Of a DNA stretch of 64,000 nucleotides, positions 1 to 11,094 are shown piece by piece. The notes beneath the pieces were generated by a model. The model was not told the origin of the DNA and searched no databases. It was given only the letters and a program-made list of their open reading frames with translations. Source of the DNA: an uncultured Woeseia sp. (lineage in GTDB: Bacteria > Pseudomonadota > Gammaproteobacteria > Steroidobacterales > Woeseiaceae). Position 1 is the stretch's first letter; every line of letters begins with the position of its first letter. Where the stretch lies: contig CAJWFK010000013.1 of NCBI GenBank assembly GCA_913031125.1, forward strand, positions 1-64,000. The letters run 5' to 3'. Position numbers and translations under genes: made by a program.

Positions 1-11
1 AGGAGAAAATA

Positions 12-989
12 ATGCTACGTGAATTAATTGAAGAAAAAGGTTATCTCCTTGCGGATGGTGCAACCGGGACCAATTTATTTTCTATGGGCCTAGAATCCGG
101 ACATGCACCAGAATTATGGAACCTAGAACAACCTGATAAGGTTTTATCAAACCACGAGAATTTCATTGCAGCGGGTTCGGATATTATTTTAACAAATACA
201 TTTGGAGCAAACCGCTGTCGGTTAGCTCTGCACAAAGCAGAAAATGAGGTCGCCAACCTTAATTATGAAGGAGCCGCAATTGCTAAAAAAGCGGCAAAAA
301 AGTGTAACCAAAGCGTGTTGGTCGCTGGATCTGTTGGTCCAACTGGTGAATTAATGGAACCGTACGGCCAACTTAACGTCGATACAGCTATTAACGTTTT
401 TTCTGACCAAATCTCTGCATTAAAGGAGGGTGGCGCAGATTTGATCTGGATTGAGACGATGTCAGCCACACTTGAAATGAAATGTGCTATCGAAGCTGCT
501 AGCGCAATAAAATTACCAATTATTTGTACATATAGTTTAGATACTCATGGTAAAACCATGATGGGCTGCGAGCCAAAAGATTTAGTGGATTTGATTGAGG
601 AAAGTTACCCGCAAGTTGAAGGATATGGAGCAAATTGTGGGATTGGAATGTCAGAGTTAATCGGGTCTATCATCTGCTTTGCTGGAGAACGAAAAAATAG
701 TTCAAGAGCAATTGTTGCCAAATCCAACTGCGGAATTCCCGAGTATAAGGATGGTCAAATAGCCTATACAGGATCCCCAAATAAAATGGCTCAATATGCC
801 CGTATCGCAAGAAACATAGGAGCTGAGATCATCGGCGGATGCTGCGGAACACAACCAGAACATATTCAAGCTATGGATGCTGCACTAAAGTCTCAGAAAA
901 CCAACAATCCGGAAAGATTAGAGGAGATTATCGGAATGTTGGGTGATATGTCGAAAGGCAATTTATCTATGGTGAAACAATATAGTTAG
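12..989 (+). CDS. Homocysteine S-methyltransferase, probably betaine-dependent
   Basis: A 325-residue cytoplasmic methyltransferase expected to move a methyl group to homocysteine to make methionine. The N-terminal DGATGTNL segment, a GANCG segment in the middle and the C-terminal GGCCGT motif are the three zinc/homocysteine-binding signatures of the S-methyl_trans family. The family also contains the N-terminal module of MetH and S-methylmethionine-dependent MmuM. The overall length and the GHAPELWNL region look most like bacterial betaine-homocysteine methyltransferases, but the methyl donor is inferred. A strong ribosome binding site (AGGAG at 1-5) supports the ATG. The operon context to the left is cut off. 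Confidence 0.85.
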   Translation: MLRELIEEKGYLLADGATGTNLFSMGLESGHAPELWNLEQPDKVLSNHENFIAAGSDIILTNTFGANRCRLALHKAENEVANLNYEGAAIAKKAAKKCNQSVLVAGSVGPTGELMEPYGQLNVDTAINVFSDQISALKEGGADLIWIETMSATLEMKCAIEAASAIKLPIICTYSLDTHGKTMMGCEPKDLVDLIEESYPQVEGYGANCGIGMSELIGSIICFAGERKNSSRAIVAKSNCGIPEYKDGQIAYTGSPNKMAQYARIARNIGAEIIGGCCGTQPEHIQAMDAALKSQKTNNPERLEEIIGMLGDMSKGNLSMVKQYS

Positions 990-1029
990 CAGAAACGTCG
1001 GGCTTTCTATTTTATCCCCCAGTAACCGA

Positions 1030-2178
1030 TCAGCTAACCATATTTACTCTGCTATAAACTCCCTCACGCATACCTGCCCTGGTCATGACAATTTGCCATA
1101 GAAGCAAGCTTTCAACATCAAACGCTGCTTTGCTGCACATTAAATAATAATTCCACATCCGGCGAAAACGCGTGTCGAAAGGCCGTTTGGTTTTGAGATT
1201 TTTTATTGTGTCCCAGTTTTTTTCAAAATTTTCCTGCCACGCTTTAAGCGTATCAGCATAGTAATAACCATAGTTTTCCCAATCTTGAACCACAAATAAA
1301 TCTTGCACAGCATCAACAAGTTGTTTCATGGATGGAATCATTGAATTACGGAAGATATATTTTTCAATCCAGGGGTCGGTAATCAATGTATTGTTACTAT
1401 TTCCAATGGTGTGTAATAGGAAAAGGCCATCATCTTTCAACATTTCTGAAACCACCTGCATTAAGCGCCGATAGTTTTTGTAACCCACATGTTCAATCAT
1501 TCCGCAAACTAGTACCTTGTCATATCGGTCCTCTTTTATGATCGGCAGGTCCCGATAGTCACTTATGATAATTTCAACAGCGAGATCCGTTGTGTATTTC
1601 TTTGCATAAGCTGCCTGTTCGGTTGATAGGGTAATTCCGGTAACTTCACAACCGCGAGTACTGGCTGCATACTTTGCGAATCCTCCCCAGCCACACCCTA
1701 TATCCAACACTTTGTCCGTAGGCTGAATCTCAAGCTTGTCGCAGATCATTTCAAGTTTAATTACTTCTGCTTGGTCGAGTTCTTCTGTATCGTTAAAAAA
1801 GCAGCATGTGTATTGGTTATATGGACCTAGGAACTGCTCATACATGCGGTGATCAAGATCATAATGCTCCTCCGCCACAGCCCGTGCACGGGATCTTGTC
1901 TGCAAATTTGACATCAGAGCGATTAAGTCATGCCTTAATCTTTGCAGCCTTGCTATAGAGCTATTGCCAACATTCGAACCGATCAGTTTTCGAAAAAACA
2001 AATCGATGGACTCGACCTCCCAATCACCGTCCATGTAGGCTTCACCAAGACCGAGCGTTCCGCGGGCAGCACGTCGATAAAATCTCTCTTTCTTAACACA
2101 AACATCCCATGGTGCATTTCCATTAATCGTTATTCCAGCATTAACAAGCGTTTTGCTGACCCAACTTTTTAATAACAT
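1030..2178 (-). CDS. cfa: Cyclopropane-fatty-acyl-phospholipid synthase
   Basis: SAM-dependent enzyme that methylenates unsaturated acyl chains of membrane phospholipids at the inner membrane surface. It has 382 residues, the length of E. coli Cfa. The SAM-binding loop VLDIGCGWGGFAKYA lies near residue 160. The YTCCFF segment just before it and the C-terminal YYLMCSKAAFD segment hold the conserved cysteines, and the tail LLLWQIVMTRAG is typical. GGGAG in the leader (complement of about 2182-2190) supports this ATG. The gene is convergent with the methyltransferase on its left and follows the cystathionine beta-synthase-like gene by 31 bases, so those two may be cotranscribed. Confidence 0.93.
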   Translation of the reverse strand: MLLKSWVSKTLVNAGITINGNAPWDVCVKKERFYRRAARGTLGLGEAYMDGDWEVESIDLFFRKLIGSNVGNSSIARLQRLRHDLIALMSNLQTRSRARAVAEEHYDLDHRMYEQFLGPYNQYTCCFFNDTEELDQAEVIKLEMICDKLEIQPTDKVLDIGCGWGGFAKYAASTRGCEVTGITLSTEQAAYAKKYTTDLAVEIIISDYRDLPIIKEDRYDKVLVCGMIEHVGYKNYRRLMQVVSEMLKDDGLFLLHTIGNSNNTLITDPWIEKYIFRNSMIPSMKQLVDAVQDLFVVQDWENYGYYYADTLKAWQENFEKNWDTIKNLKTKRPFDTRFRRMWNYYLMCSKAAFDVESLLLWQIVMTRAGMREGVYSRVNMVS

Positions 2179-2209
2179 ACAAACTCCCTCGAATACGGAT
2201 CCTCATCGA

Positions 2210-3571
2210 TTACATTTGCTTACGTAAATAGTTTAGTACATCCGAACGAGTAATGAGCCCCAAAAATTCTTCACCATTCAGCACCGCTGCAAAAGGCTGA
2301 ACAGAAAGCATTGCTACAAGGTTTTTTATCTCAGTATCTTTGGTAACCCGTATAAAATTGGTTTCCATGGCTTCGCTAACAATCGCGTGCATCAAATCTG
2401 GTTTGCCAAACGTATATTGTATAATTGTATCCTCTGTGACGATACCAACTAGTTGACTGCCATCCATCACAGGTAACTGTGAAAAACCAGCATTTCGCAA
2501 ACGATTATGGGCAGTAGTCAATACATCCCTCGGACCTACAGTAATAGTTGCCCTTTCACCATGGGGACGGCCGATAAGATCGCGGAGGTCTCCGTGTGCT
2601 TCACGGGTAATAAAACCCTGATCCTCTAGCCAAAAGTCATTGAAAAGTTTTGACAGGTATTTGTTGCCTGTATCACATGCAAACGATACGACGCTTTTTG
2701 TATGTTTTTGTTCACGGCAATACTTCAGTGCTGCACTCAACAATGTACCGCTTGATGAGCCCACTAGTAGACCTTCCTTTCTCAGCAGCATACGCGCCGC
2801 TTCGAATGATTCAGCATCTGAAATACTGTAGCCCTTTGTCGCTCCGGTAAAATCCGCAATATCGGGTATAAAATCCTCGCCGATTCCTTCTACTAACCAT
2901 GAACTACTCTTGCCAAAACTACCGGTGTTTACATAGTCTGCAACGACGGAACCCACCGGATCCGCAATGATTAATTCCGTAGCGGGAGAATGTCCCTGCA
3001 AATATTTGCTGATCCCGCTGACGGTACCACTAGAACCAACGCCAAGCACGATAGCATCAACTTTACCGCTCAACTGTTCAAAAATTTCTGGTGCTGTAGT
3101 TTTTTCGTGTGCCAACGGGTTGTCCGGGTTACCAAACTGATTTATAAAGTATGCATTCTTTTCATCTGCGATACGCCTACCTAAATCTTGATAATACTCT
3201 GGGTGACCCCTAGCAACGTCGGATCGAGTTAACACGACCTCTGCCCCCATTGCGCGGAGATTAAATATTTTTTCCTGACTCATTTTATCTGGTAGCACAA
3301 GTACCAAATGGTATCCTTTTTGTGCCGCTACCAGTGCAAGTCCAAGCCCTGTGTTGCCAGCAGTTGCTTCAACTAAAGTATCACCAGCTTTGATATCACC
3401 ACGCGTTTCTGCCTCTTCAAGCATCGATATTCCAATACGATCCTTTATAGAGCCGCCCGGATTCATCAGTTCCAACTTAAGGAATAGCTGACATTTTCCA
3501 GTGTCGATTTGGGTCACTTCCAACATCGGTGTGTGACCCACCATTTCGAGTACATTTGAGTAAACTTGCAT
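2210..3571 (-). CDS. cbs: Cystathionine beta-synthase-like PLP enzyme with CBS-domain pair
   Basis: A 453-residue protein made of a fold-type II PLP catalytic domain (about 1-320) and two tandem CBS motifs (about 335-453). NPGGSIKDRIG carries the PLP lysine, and GVGSSGTVSG binds the phosphate. The build matches cystathionine beta-synthase, which condenses serine or O-acetylserine with homocysteine (or sulfide). Cysteine-synthase activity cannot be excluded from sequence. A longer reading from 3604 exists, but the family starts at the MQVYSNVLEMVG segment, so I place the start at 3571. The C-terminal pair probably binds an adenosyl ligand as a regulator. It is divergent from prmC with only 32 bases between the chosen starts. 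Confidence 0.85.
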   Translation of the reverse strand: MQVYSNVLEMVGHTPMLEVTQIDTGKCQLFLKLELMNPGGSIKDRIGISMLEEAETRGDIKAGDTLVEATAGNTGLGLALVAAQKGYHLVLVLPDKMSQEKIFNLRAMGAEVVLTRSDVARGHPEYYQDLGRRIADEKNAYFINQFGNPDNPLAHEKTTAPEIFEQLSGKVDAIVLGVGSSGTVSGISKYLQGHSPATELIIADPVGSVVADYVNTGSFGKSSSWLVEGIGEDFIPDIADFTGATKGYSISDAESFEAARMLLRKEGLLVGSSSGTLLSAALKYCREQKHTKSVVSFACDTGNKYLSKLFNDFWLEDQGFITREAHGDLRDLIGRPHGERATITVGPRDVLTTAHNRLRNAGFSQLPVMDGSQLVGIVTEDTIIQYTFGKPDLMHAIVSEAMETNFIRVTKDTEIKNLVAMLSVQPFAAVLNGEEFLGLITRSDVLNYLRKQM

Positions 3572-3603
3572 GTCTAATATGATTAGAGTTGAAATTAACT
3601 TCA

Positions 3604-4485
3604 ATGGTACGCGATTGGTCCTTCGCTTTGAATGAGTTATTCACAATCGGCAAATTGCTTGAAGCAGCAATTAAAAAGCTCAAGTCCACTAGCGCAAGTC
3701 CTCGACTAGATGCTGAGCTTTTGCTAGCGCGTGCACTCAAGGCAGAGAGAACCTGTCTGTATGCACACCCAGAAAGCAAAGTGAACTCCGCCCAAGAAAA
3801 GACATTTTTTGCTCTACTATCAAGAAGAATTTCAGGATATCCGATGGCTTACATCATGGGAGAGAAAGAATTCTGGTCTATGAACCTAACTGTGAGTCCA
3901 CATACGTTGATCCCGAGGCCAGAAACCGAAGTTGTGGTTGAACAGGCCCTCCTGCATATTCCATTGCGCGCAACAATGGAAATCCTGGATCTGGGTACTG
4001 GAACTGGAGCCATAGCTCTTGCAATTGCCAAGGAACGGCCTTTTTGCCGCGTGATCGCAACCGATATCTCGAGTGACGCTATAGCAATCGCACAAATTAA
4101 TGCGGACAAGTTAGCTATCCCAAATATAAAATTTATTGCAGGTGACTGGGTGAACCCAGTCGCAAACTGCCAATTTGATCTCATCGTTAGCAATCCACCG
4201 TATATTGCCAGTGGTGACCCTCACCTTAGTGAACTAATACATGAACCAAAATGGGCACTGGATGCCGGACAAGATGGATTAGGTGAGATTAGAAAAATCG
4301 TTTTTGGGGCGCCTAACGTAATAAAATACGGTGGACATTTAATTTTGGAACACGGGGCATGCCAAGCGGATGATATTATCGATTTATACCGGACCAGTAA
4401 CTGGACTAATATTACGAGTATCAAGGATTACGCGGGCCTGCCACGTGTCATCATTGCAACCTATAATGGCTCCAATACTACTTAA
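3604..4485 (+). CDS. prmC: Peptide chain release factor N5-glutamine methyltransferase
   Basis: Methylates the glutamine of the GGQ motif in release factors RF1 and RF2, using SAM. The Rossmann SAM-binding motif [15 protein letters not shown] and the catalytic SNPPYIA motif (NPPY binds the target glutamine) are both present, after the usual N-terminal helical domain. An in-frame TTG at 3589 would add five residues (298 instead of 293); I prefer the ATG at 3604. The usual partner prfA is not upstream. Instead the gene diverges from the cystathionine beta-synthase-like gene. ppiB follows after 11 bases and then moeB, so these three look like one operon. Confidence 0.93.
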   Translation: MVRDWSFALNELFTIGKLLEAAIKKLKSTSASPRLDAELLLARALKAERTCLYAHPESKVNSAQEKTFFALLSRRISGYPMAYIMGEKEFWSMNLTVSPHTLIPRPETEVVVEQALLHIPLRATMEILDLGTGTGAIALAIAKERPFCRVIATDISSDAIAIAQINADKLAIPNIKFIAGDWVNPVANCQFDLIVSNPPYIASGDPHLSELIHEPKWALDAGQDGLGEIRKIVFGAPNVIKYGGHLILEHGACQADDIIDLYRTSNWTNITSIKDYAGLPRVIIATYNGSNTT

Positions 4486-4496
4486 CGAGGACTAAT

Positions 4497-4982
4497 GTGA
4501 TTACTATTTCTACCAATAAGGGTGACATCGTTATTGAACTTTTTGAAAAAACTGCACCGATTAGTTGTGCAAATTTCCGCGAATATGCCACCACAGGCTT
4601 CTTCGACGATACAATCTTTCATCGCGTTATTCCCAATTTCATGATTCAAGGTGGTGGTTTCTCTGCCGATATGATGCAAAAACCAACACGCGACCCGATC
4701 GAGAATGAAGCTGCAAATGGTGAGAAGAATTTGAGGGGAACACTAGCCATGGCTCGAACGCAAATAGTCGATAGTGCTACTTCTCAATTCTTTATTAATC
4801 TATCGGACAACGACTTTCTTAACCACGGTGGACGAGATTTTGGCTATGCTGTGTTCGGGAAAGTTACTCAAGGTATGGGTGTCGTCGATACTATCGGTGC
4901 CGTTCCGACGGGTAACAACAAGGGTCACCAAGATGTTCCCAAGGAACCAATTACTATTTTATCGGTAGCTATCAACGAGTGA
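4497..4982 (+). CDS. ppiB: Cyclophilin-type peptidyl-prolyl cis-trans isomerase B
   Basis: A 161-residue single-domain cyclophilin, the size of cytoplasmic PpiB. The catalytic core [15 protein letters not shown] contains the conserved arginine, and the [17 protein letters not shown] stretch is the second signature. No signal peptide is seen, so it should act in the cytoplasm on proline peptide bonds. Translation begins at a GTG: GAGG at 4487-4490 sits six bases before it, and the overlapping ATG one frame away runs straight into TGA. The stop overlaps the start region of the next gene. Confidence 0.92.
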   Translation: MITISTNKGDIVIELFEKTAPISCANFREYATTGFFDDTIFHRVIPNFMIQGGGFSADMMQKPTRDPIENEAANGEKNLRGTLAMARTQIVDSATSQFFINLSDNDFLNHGGRDFGYAVFGKVTQGMGVVDTIGAVPTGNNKGHQDVPKEPITILSVAINE

Positions 4983-4984
4983 CG

Positions 4985-5728
4985 ATGAACCGCTATGCAC
5001 GACACATTGCACTTGAACAGGTCGGCGAGAAAGGGCAAAAACGCATAGTCAATTCTACCGCGCTAATCATTGGGCTCGGCGGAATCGGCTGTGCGGTTTC
5101 CAGTTACTTAGCTTGCGCCGGTGTCGGCCGACTTTTTATTTGTGATTTTGATACGGTCGATGAAACTAATCTAGGACGTCAGACCCTGTATAGCTCCTCA
5201 GACATCGGGCAATTAAAAACTATTTGTGCTGCATCTAGATTAATCGAAATGAATGCCGATATTAAAATTCGGCAAATTTCTGAACGCCTCGATAATGAGG
5301 CACTCTATACGGCCGTCACCCTATCTGACGTTGTAATAGATGGTTGTGATAATTTCGCGACACGTTTTCAAGTGAATGCAGCATCTGTACGGAATAATAG
5401 GCCCCTTATTTCTGGAGCTGCTATAAGACTCGAAGGTCAACTCGCAGTATTTGGACCAGACTACACAGAATCACCATGCTACAGGTGCCTATATCAGGAA
5501 GCTGATGAATCACTAGAGACGTGTGCCGGGAACGGCGTTCTTTCACCCGTACCTGGAGTTATTGGCACAATCATGGCTGTCGAAGCTCTTAAATGCCTAG
5601 CCGGAATCAATTCAGAGAGAGGTATTCTTAATCTTTATGATGCGGTGTCAACAGAATGGCAAAAGATAAATATAAATAAAGCTAAAAATTGTCCTGTCTG
5701 CAGCAAAACCGCTATTGGGTTTTTATAG
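4985..5728 (+). CDS. moeB: MoeB/ThiF/HesA-family sulfur-carrier adenylyltransferase
   Basis: An E1-like enzyme of 247 residues that activates the C-terminus of a small sulfur carrier (MoaD or ThiS) by adenylation. The ATP-binding loop GLGGIGC lies near residue 30. RQTLY, the DGCDNFATRFQVN segment and two zinc-binding cysteine pairs (CYRC and CPVC) follow. Length and prmC adjacency favour MoeB of molybdopterin biosynthesis, but ThiF cannot be ruled out because neither moaD nor thiS is in view. An in-frame GTG at 4979 is an alternative start; the ATG at 4985 lies three bases past the ppiB stop. Confidence 0.8.
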   Translation: MNRYARHIALEQVGEKGQKRIVNSTALIIGLGGIGCAVSSYLACAGVGRLFICDFDTVDETNLGRQTLYSSSDIGQLKTICAASRLIEMNADIKIRQISERLDNEALYTAVTLSDVVIDGCDNFATRFQVNAASVRNNRPLISGAAIRLEGQLAVFGPDYTESPCYRCLYQEADESLETCAGNGVLSPVPGVIGTIMAVEALKCLAGINSERGILNLYDAVSTEWQKININKAKNCPVCSKTAIGFL

Positions 5729-5778
5729 AATCGTCGGGAGGGGCCGGTAAATACATGTATATTCAAGAACAGAGAAAA

Positions 5779-7218
5779 TCAGGTCAATTTTTCTTTTAAA
5801 ATTTTGTTTACCTGAGTGGGGTTAGCCTTACCACTCGTTTCTTTCATCACCTGGCCAACAAAGTAGCCAAACAACTTATCCTTACCAGCTTTATAGTCTG
5901 CAACCTGCAAAGTATTTGCCTGCAGTACCCGATCAATGACGGCGGCAATCTCACTATCATCGGTAATTTGCTTTAAGCCCCTCGCTTTAATAATCTCATC
6001 GACCGAACCCTCACCGCGCCACATCGCTTCGAAAATGTCTTTACCAATCTTTCCGGAAATTGTGTTATCGGTAATACGATCGAGCAAATGTACCAATTCC
6101 TCTACCCCGATCCGAGAATTCTGGATATCGACATCTTGCTTATTAAGGAGGGCTGACAATTCACCGATTACCCAATTAGCTGCAATCTGGGCTTTAGCTG
6201 TCGTCTTAATCGCAACGGCTTCAAAATAATCGGCGACAGGCTTATTCACCGTTAGAATCTCTGCATCGACCGCTTTTAAACCATATTCATCCGCGAATCG
6301 TTGTTGTTTTGCGTCTGGTAGCTCCGGAAGTGTTTTTCGAACCGTTTCAATAAATAAGTCATCAATTTCCACCGGTAATAGATCTGGATCCGGGAAATAG
6401 CGGTAATCATTAGCTTCCTCTTTACTGCGCATTGGACGTGTTTCATCGTTATCAGAGTCGTAAAGCCTCGTTTCCTGCACGATTTGTCCGCCTTCTTCGA
6501 CAACATCGATTTGTCTTTGTGCCTCGAAGTTAATTGCTTTTTCTACAAAACGAAAGGAATTGAGATTTTTGAGCTCGGTCCGTGTACCGAGTTGTTTTTG
6601 TCCACTAGCTCGAACTGAGACATTAGCATCGCACCGGAACGATCCCTCCTGCATATTGCCATCTGAAATCTCAAGATATCGAACAATAGAATGGATTTTA
6701 CGCATATAAGCTACAGCCTCTTTAGCTGAACGCAAATCAGGCTCTGAAACTATCTCAAGCAATGGGGTACCAGCACGATTTAGATCGATGCCAGATGATT
6801 TTCCAAAGCCCTTATGTATTGACTTTCCAGCATCTTCTTCGAGGTGTGCCCGCGTAATTCCGATTCTTTTTTCTGTACCATCGTCTGTTCTTATAAACAG
6901 TTCTCCATGTTCCACGATCGGGAGTTCATACTGACTTATCTGGTAACCCTTTGGGAGATCAGGATAGAAATAGTTTTTGCGCGCAAAAACTGAAAGTGGC
7001 GAAATCGCAGCATTAACAGCAAGACCAAATTTAACTGCCATTCGCACAACTTCGGTGTTTAACACGGGCAAGATACCAGGATATCCTAGATCAATTAAGC
7101 AAGCTTGCGTGTTAGTCTCGCTGCCATATGCAGTTGCTGCTCCAGAAAAAATCTTTGACTTGGTTGAAAGTTGGGTGTGAATTTCAAGACCAATAACCAC
7201 CTCCCACCCGCTTGTCAT
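5779..7218 (-). CDS. gatB: Aspartyl/glutamyl-tRNA amidotransferase subunit B
   Basis: A 479-residue subunit that binds misacylated Glu-tRNA(Gln) or Asp-tRNA(Asn) and phosphorylates the acyl group before amidation. [10 protein letters not shown] at the N-terminus, the DANVSVR zinc/active-site region and the C-terminal YqeY-like helical tail ending in [13 protein letters not shown] are family hallmarks. I chose the ATG at 7218 because it makes an ATGA overlap with the gatA stop and begins right before the conserved [11 protein letters not shown]. An upstream in-frame start would add ten residues inside gatA. It is the last gene of gatC-gatA-gatB and convergent with moeB. Confidence 0.95.
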   Translation of the reverse strand: MTSGWEVVIGLEIHTQLSTKSKIFSGAATAYGSETNTQACLIDLGYPGILPVLNTEVVRMAVKFGLAVNAAISPLSVFARKNYFYPDLPKGYQISQYELPIVEHGELFIRTDDGTEKRIGITRAHLEEDAGKSIHKGFGKSSGIDLNRAGTPLLEIVSEPDLRSAKEAVAYMRKIHSIVRYLEISDGNMQEGSFRCDANVSVRASGQKQLGTRTELKNLNSFRFVEKAINFEAQRQIDVVEEGGQIVQETRLYDSDNDETRPMRSKEEANDYRYFPDPDLLPVEIDDLFIETVRKTLPELPDAKQQRFADEYGLKAVDAEILTVNKPVADYFEAVAIKTTAKAQIAANWVIGELSALLNKQDVDIQNSRIGVEELVHLLDRITDNTISGKIGKDIFEAMWRGEGSVDEIIKARGLKQITDDSEIAAVIDRVLQANTLQVADYKAGKDKLFGYFVGQVMKETSGKANPTQVNKILKEKLT

Positions 7219-8687
7219 ATGGTTGCTCCCGGCTCCAATCGGTGCCAATCAGTCAGTTGCTGGTACTGGTGGGCGCAAGCTAATATCCGTTCTTCCTCGA
7301 AATGTGGACCGACAAGCTGAAGTCCTACCGGCAATCCGCCTACCAAGCCACAAGGAATGGAAATCCCCGGGAGGCCAGATAAATTAGCGCCAATCGTATA
7401 TATATCATTCAAGTACATAGTTATCGGGTCATCAGTTTTTTCACCAAGGGCGAAAGCCGTAGTTGGTGTAGTTGGCCCCGCAATTAGATCAACCTCGCAA
7501 AATGCGTTAACAAAATCCTGACTTATAAGTTTCCTGACTTTCTGAGCTTTGAGGTAATACGCGTCATAATACCCTGCTGACAAAACATAGGTTCCCGTCA
7601 TAATCCGTCGTTTGACTTCAGCCCCAAATGCTTCACCACGCGTCCGGCAATAAAGATCATGCAAATCTTGCGGTTTCTCTGCACGATGACCAAAACGTAC
7701 CCCATCAAATCGGGAAAGATTAGAAGAGCACTCTGCGGGTGCTACAACATAATAAGCAGGCACCGACAAATCTATGTGTGGTAAATCGACTTCCACAATT
7801 TTCGCTCCAGACTCACTAAGCGTATTAAGGGCCAGATTAATCGCTTCTGCACATGATTCATCTAGTCCTTCATCAAAATGCTGACGAACAATTCCCACTT
7901 TGAGGCCCTTGATACCGCGGGATAAGCCATCAACATAGCGAGGCACTGGATGATTTATGGAAGTCGAATCACGATGATCATGTCCGGAAATTACTTCTAA
8001 TACCATCGCAGCATCTTCAGCCGAACGCGCAATCACACCCCCTTGGTCAAGACTTGATGCAAATGCCACCATACCGAAACGTGACACCCTGCCATAAGTC
8101 GGCTTGATTCCAGTAGTCCCCGTCATTGCCGCGGGCTGCCGGATGGATCCCCCAGTATCAGTACCAGTTGCAACCGGCACAAGGCGTCCTGCAACCGCAG
8201 CAGCGGATCCCCCCGATGAACCCCCCGGCGACAATTTAGTGTTCCATGGATTCATCACTGGCCCAAAATGGCTGGTCTCATTCGACGATCCCATTGCAAA
8301 TTCATCCATGTTCGTTTTCCCCAGCATCACAGCACCCGCTAAGGCCATTTTCTCTACTACTGTCGCATCATAGGGTGAAACAAAATTTTGCAACATCCGT
8401 GACCCGCAGGTTGTCAGTACTCTCTTAGTGCAAAAAAGATCTTTGTGTGCGATTGGCAATCCATTGAGATATCCACCATCACCATTAGCGCGAGCTTTAT
8501 CGGCTTTATCAGCCTGCTGAAGCGCGATCTCAGCGGTTATCGTTATGAAAGCGTTGTAAGATTCTTGATGTGATTCAATCCTTCTTAGCAATATTTCAGT
8601 CAGTTCACGCGAAGTGAATTCGCCAGCTGCAAGGCCCTGTGCAAGTTCTGCGAGCGTTTGCCTATGAAGCGTTTCTCCGGAGATCAT
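7215..8687 (-). CDS. gatA: Aspartyl/glutamyl-tRNA amidotransferase subunit A
   Basis: Amidase subunit (490 residues) that releases ammonia from glutamine for GatB. The Ser-cisSer-Lys catalytic set is visible: Lys in AHKDLF (about residue 77), the serine-rich loop [13 protein letters not shown], and Ser in [11 protein letters not shown]. It sits between gatC (two bases upstream) and gatB (ATGA overlap) in a clear operon. A complete GatCAB means the cell makes Asn-tRNA and/or Gln-tRNA by transamidation. Which one depends on whether asnS and glnS exist elsewhere in the genome. Confidence 0.96.
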   Translation of the reverse strand: MISGETLHRQTLAELAQGLAAGEFTSRELTEILLRRIESHQESYNAFITITAEIALQQADKADKARANGDGGYLNGLPIAHKDLFCTKRVLTTCGSRMLQNFVSPYDATVVEKMALAGAVMLGKTNMDEFAMGSSNETSHFGPVMNPWNTKLSPGGSSGGSAAAVAGRLVPVATGTDTGGSIRQPAAMTGTTGIKPTYGRVSRFGMVAFASSLDQGGVIARSAEDAAMVLEVISGHDHRDSTSINHPVPRYVDGLSRGIKGLKVGIVRQHFDEGLDESCAEAINLALNTLSESGAKIVEVDLPHIDLSVPAYYVVAPAECSSNLSRFDGVRFGHRAEKPQDLHDLYCRTRGEAFGAEVKRRIMTGTYVLSAGYYDAYYLKAQKVRKLISQDFVNAFCEVDLIAGPTTPTTAFALGEKTDDPITMYLNDIYTIGANLSGLPGISIPCGLVGGLPVGLQLVGPHFEEERILACAHQYQQLTDWHRLEPGATI

Positions 8688-8689
8688 GG

Positions 8690-8977
8690 CTACTCAATCA
8701 CCTTCGGGACAACGTAATAACCATCCTGAACAGAAGGGGCATTTTCCTGTATTAAATCGCGTTCATTTGATTCAGTTACTTCATCAGAACGCAGTGTTTG
8801 AGACATGTGCAGCGGGTGCGCCATCGGCGATACGTCATCCGTTGAAGCAGTTTGCAATTGGTCAACAAAGCCAACTATTTTGGAGAGTTTATCGACAACA
8901 TCATGCAACTCGTCTTCCTCCAATTGGAGACGAGCTAAAGTTGCAATCTGTCGGACCTGCTTTTTTGTTAACGACAC
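8690..8977 (-). CDS. gatC: Aspartyl/glutamyl-tRNA amidotransferase subunit C
   Basis: A 95-residue stabilising subunit that wraps around GatA and GatB. The N-terminal pattern [22 protein letters not shown] and the central [19 protein letters not shown] match the family, as does the length. It is the first gene of gatCAB. The 133 bases to the divergent mreB start must carry promoters for both operons, but I could not identify a convincing one. Confidence 0.93.
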   Translation of the reverse strand: MSLTKKQVRQIATLARLQLEEDELHDVVDKLSKIVGFVDQLQTASTDDVSPMAHPLHMSQTLRSDEVTESNERDLIQENAPSVQDGYYVVPKVIE

Positions 8978-9002
8978 GGGAATTTCCGACGGCTCCAGAT
9001 AA

Positions 9003-10154
<1,152 letters not shown>

Positions 10155-10198
10155 CAACAACAGGCGACAGGTAACCATTATGCGAAAAATGTACGCAA

Positions 10199-11089
10199 AT
10201 GGCTGCCAGAAAATTTAACTCGCCGCACCACTCGGCTTTCATGCCTTCACTCGGCATTAGGTTGTTTTTGCTAATGATCCTGAGCATCGGCCTCCAGTAT
10301 TTAGATAACAGGGATAATTATCTTGATCCCGTAAGGCAAAGCATTGGGGCTGCAATATACCCGGCTCAAGTCGTCGTCGATGCACCTGTATCTGCATGGC
10401 GCTGGATGGGTGAAACAACCTCTAGTCGCAAAGAACTTCAGACCGAAAATAACCGGCTTAAGTCTGCAAGCCTGTTAACTCAGGCGAGATTGCAACGCTT
10501 TGCAATCCTAGAAGCGGAGAATAACCGGTTGCGAGCAATGCTGGACGCTAGAACTCGCGTAGGTCAACAAGTGCGCGTTGCCGAAGTGCTGTCTGTAAAC
10601 TCTAACCCATTTCGCCACGTAATTGTGATTGATAAAGGAAAAAATGACGGCGTCTATGATGGCCAAGCGTTGGCCGATGCCGAAGGTATAATTGGACAAA
10701 TCTTGGAAACAGGCATTGCATCTTCACAATGCTTATTAATTAGCGACCCAAGACACGACCTTCCCGTGGAAGTAAACCGAAATGGTCTCAGAACAATCGC
10801 ACGTGGAACCGGTGATTTCGACACTTTGAATTTACCTTTTATAACAAACAATGCGGATATCCAGCCAGGAGACTTGCTTGTCACATCAGGGATGGGCGGT
10901 ATATTCCCTGAGGGCTATCCTGTCGCCACAGTTAACACAGTTCAACGACTACCACAGCAACCATTCGCTAACGTTACCGCAACACCGAAAGCTAACCTCA
11001 ACCAAGTGCGGGAAATAATGTTGATTCTGACAAGTCCAGATAACACGACTAACCTCATTACAATTGAAACCAGCAATAAGGAACGTTAA
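10199..11089 (+). CDS. mreC: Rod shape-determining protein MreC
   Basis: A 296-residue bitopic inner-membrane protein that links MreB to periplasmic PBP2. There is a short cytoplasmic N-terminus, one membrane segment (about residues 20-37, LGIRLFLLMILSIGLQYL), a coiled coil around 75-115 (KELQTENNRLKSASL, LEAENNRLRAML) and the two-barrel periplasmic domain ending in a GDLLVTSGMGGIFPEGYPV motif. It lies 44 bases after mreB. A 12-codon reading frame starting at 10180 lies just before it in another frame; I see no reason to call it a gene. Confidence 0.94.
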   Translation: MAARKFNSPHHSAFMPSLGIRLFLLMILSIGLQYLDNRDNYLDPVRQSIGAAIYPAQVVVDAPVSAWRWMGETTSSRKELQTENNRLKSASLLTQARLQRFAILEAENNRLRAMLDARTRVGQQVRVAEVLSVNSNPFRHVIVIDKGKNDGVYDGQALADAEGIIGQILETGIASSQCLLISDPRHDLPVEVNRNGLRTIARGTGDFDTLNLPFITNNADIQPGDLLVTSGMGGIFPEGYPVATVNTVQRLPQQPFANVTATPKANLNQVREIMLILTSPDNTTNLITIETSNKER

Positions 11090-11094
11090 CACCG

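Noticed and set aside
5752-5761. ATACATGTAT palindrome between moeB and gatB as an operator
   Set aside because: It lies between the ends of two convergent genes, where no promoter is needed, and ten-base palindromes arise often by chance.
10180-10218. Small leader peptide before mreC
   Set aside because: Twelve codons, no ribosome binding site and no attenuator-like hairpin downstream.
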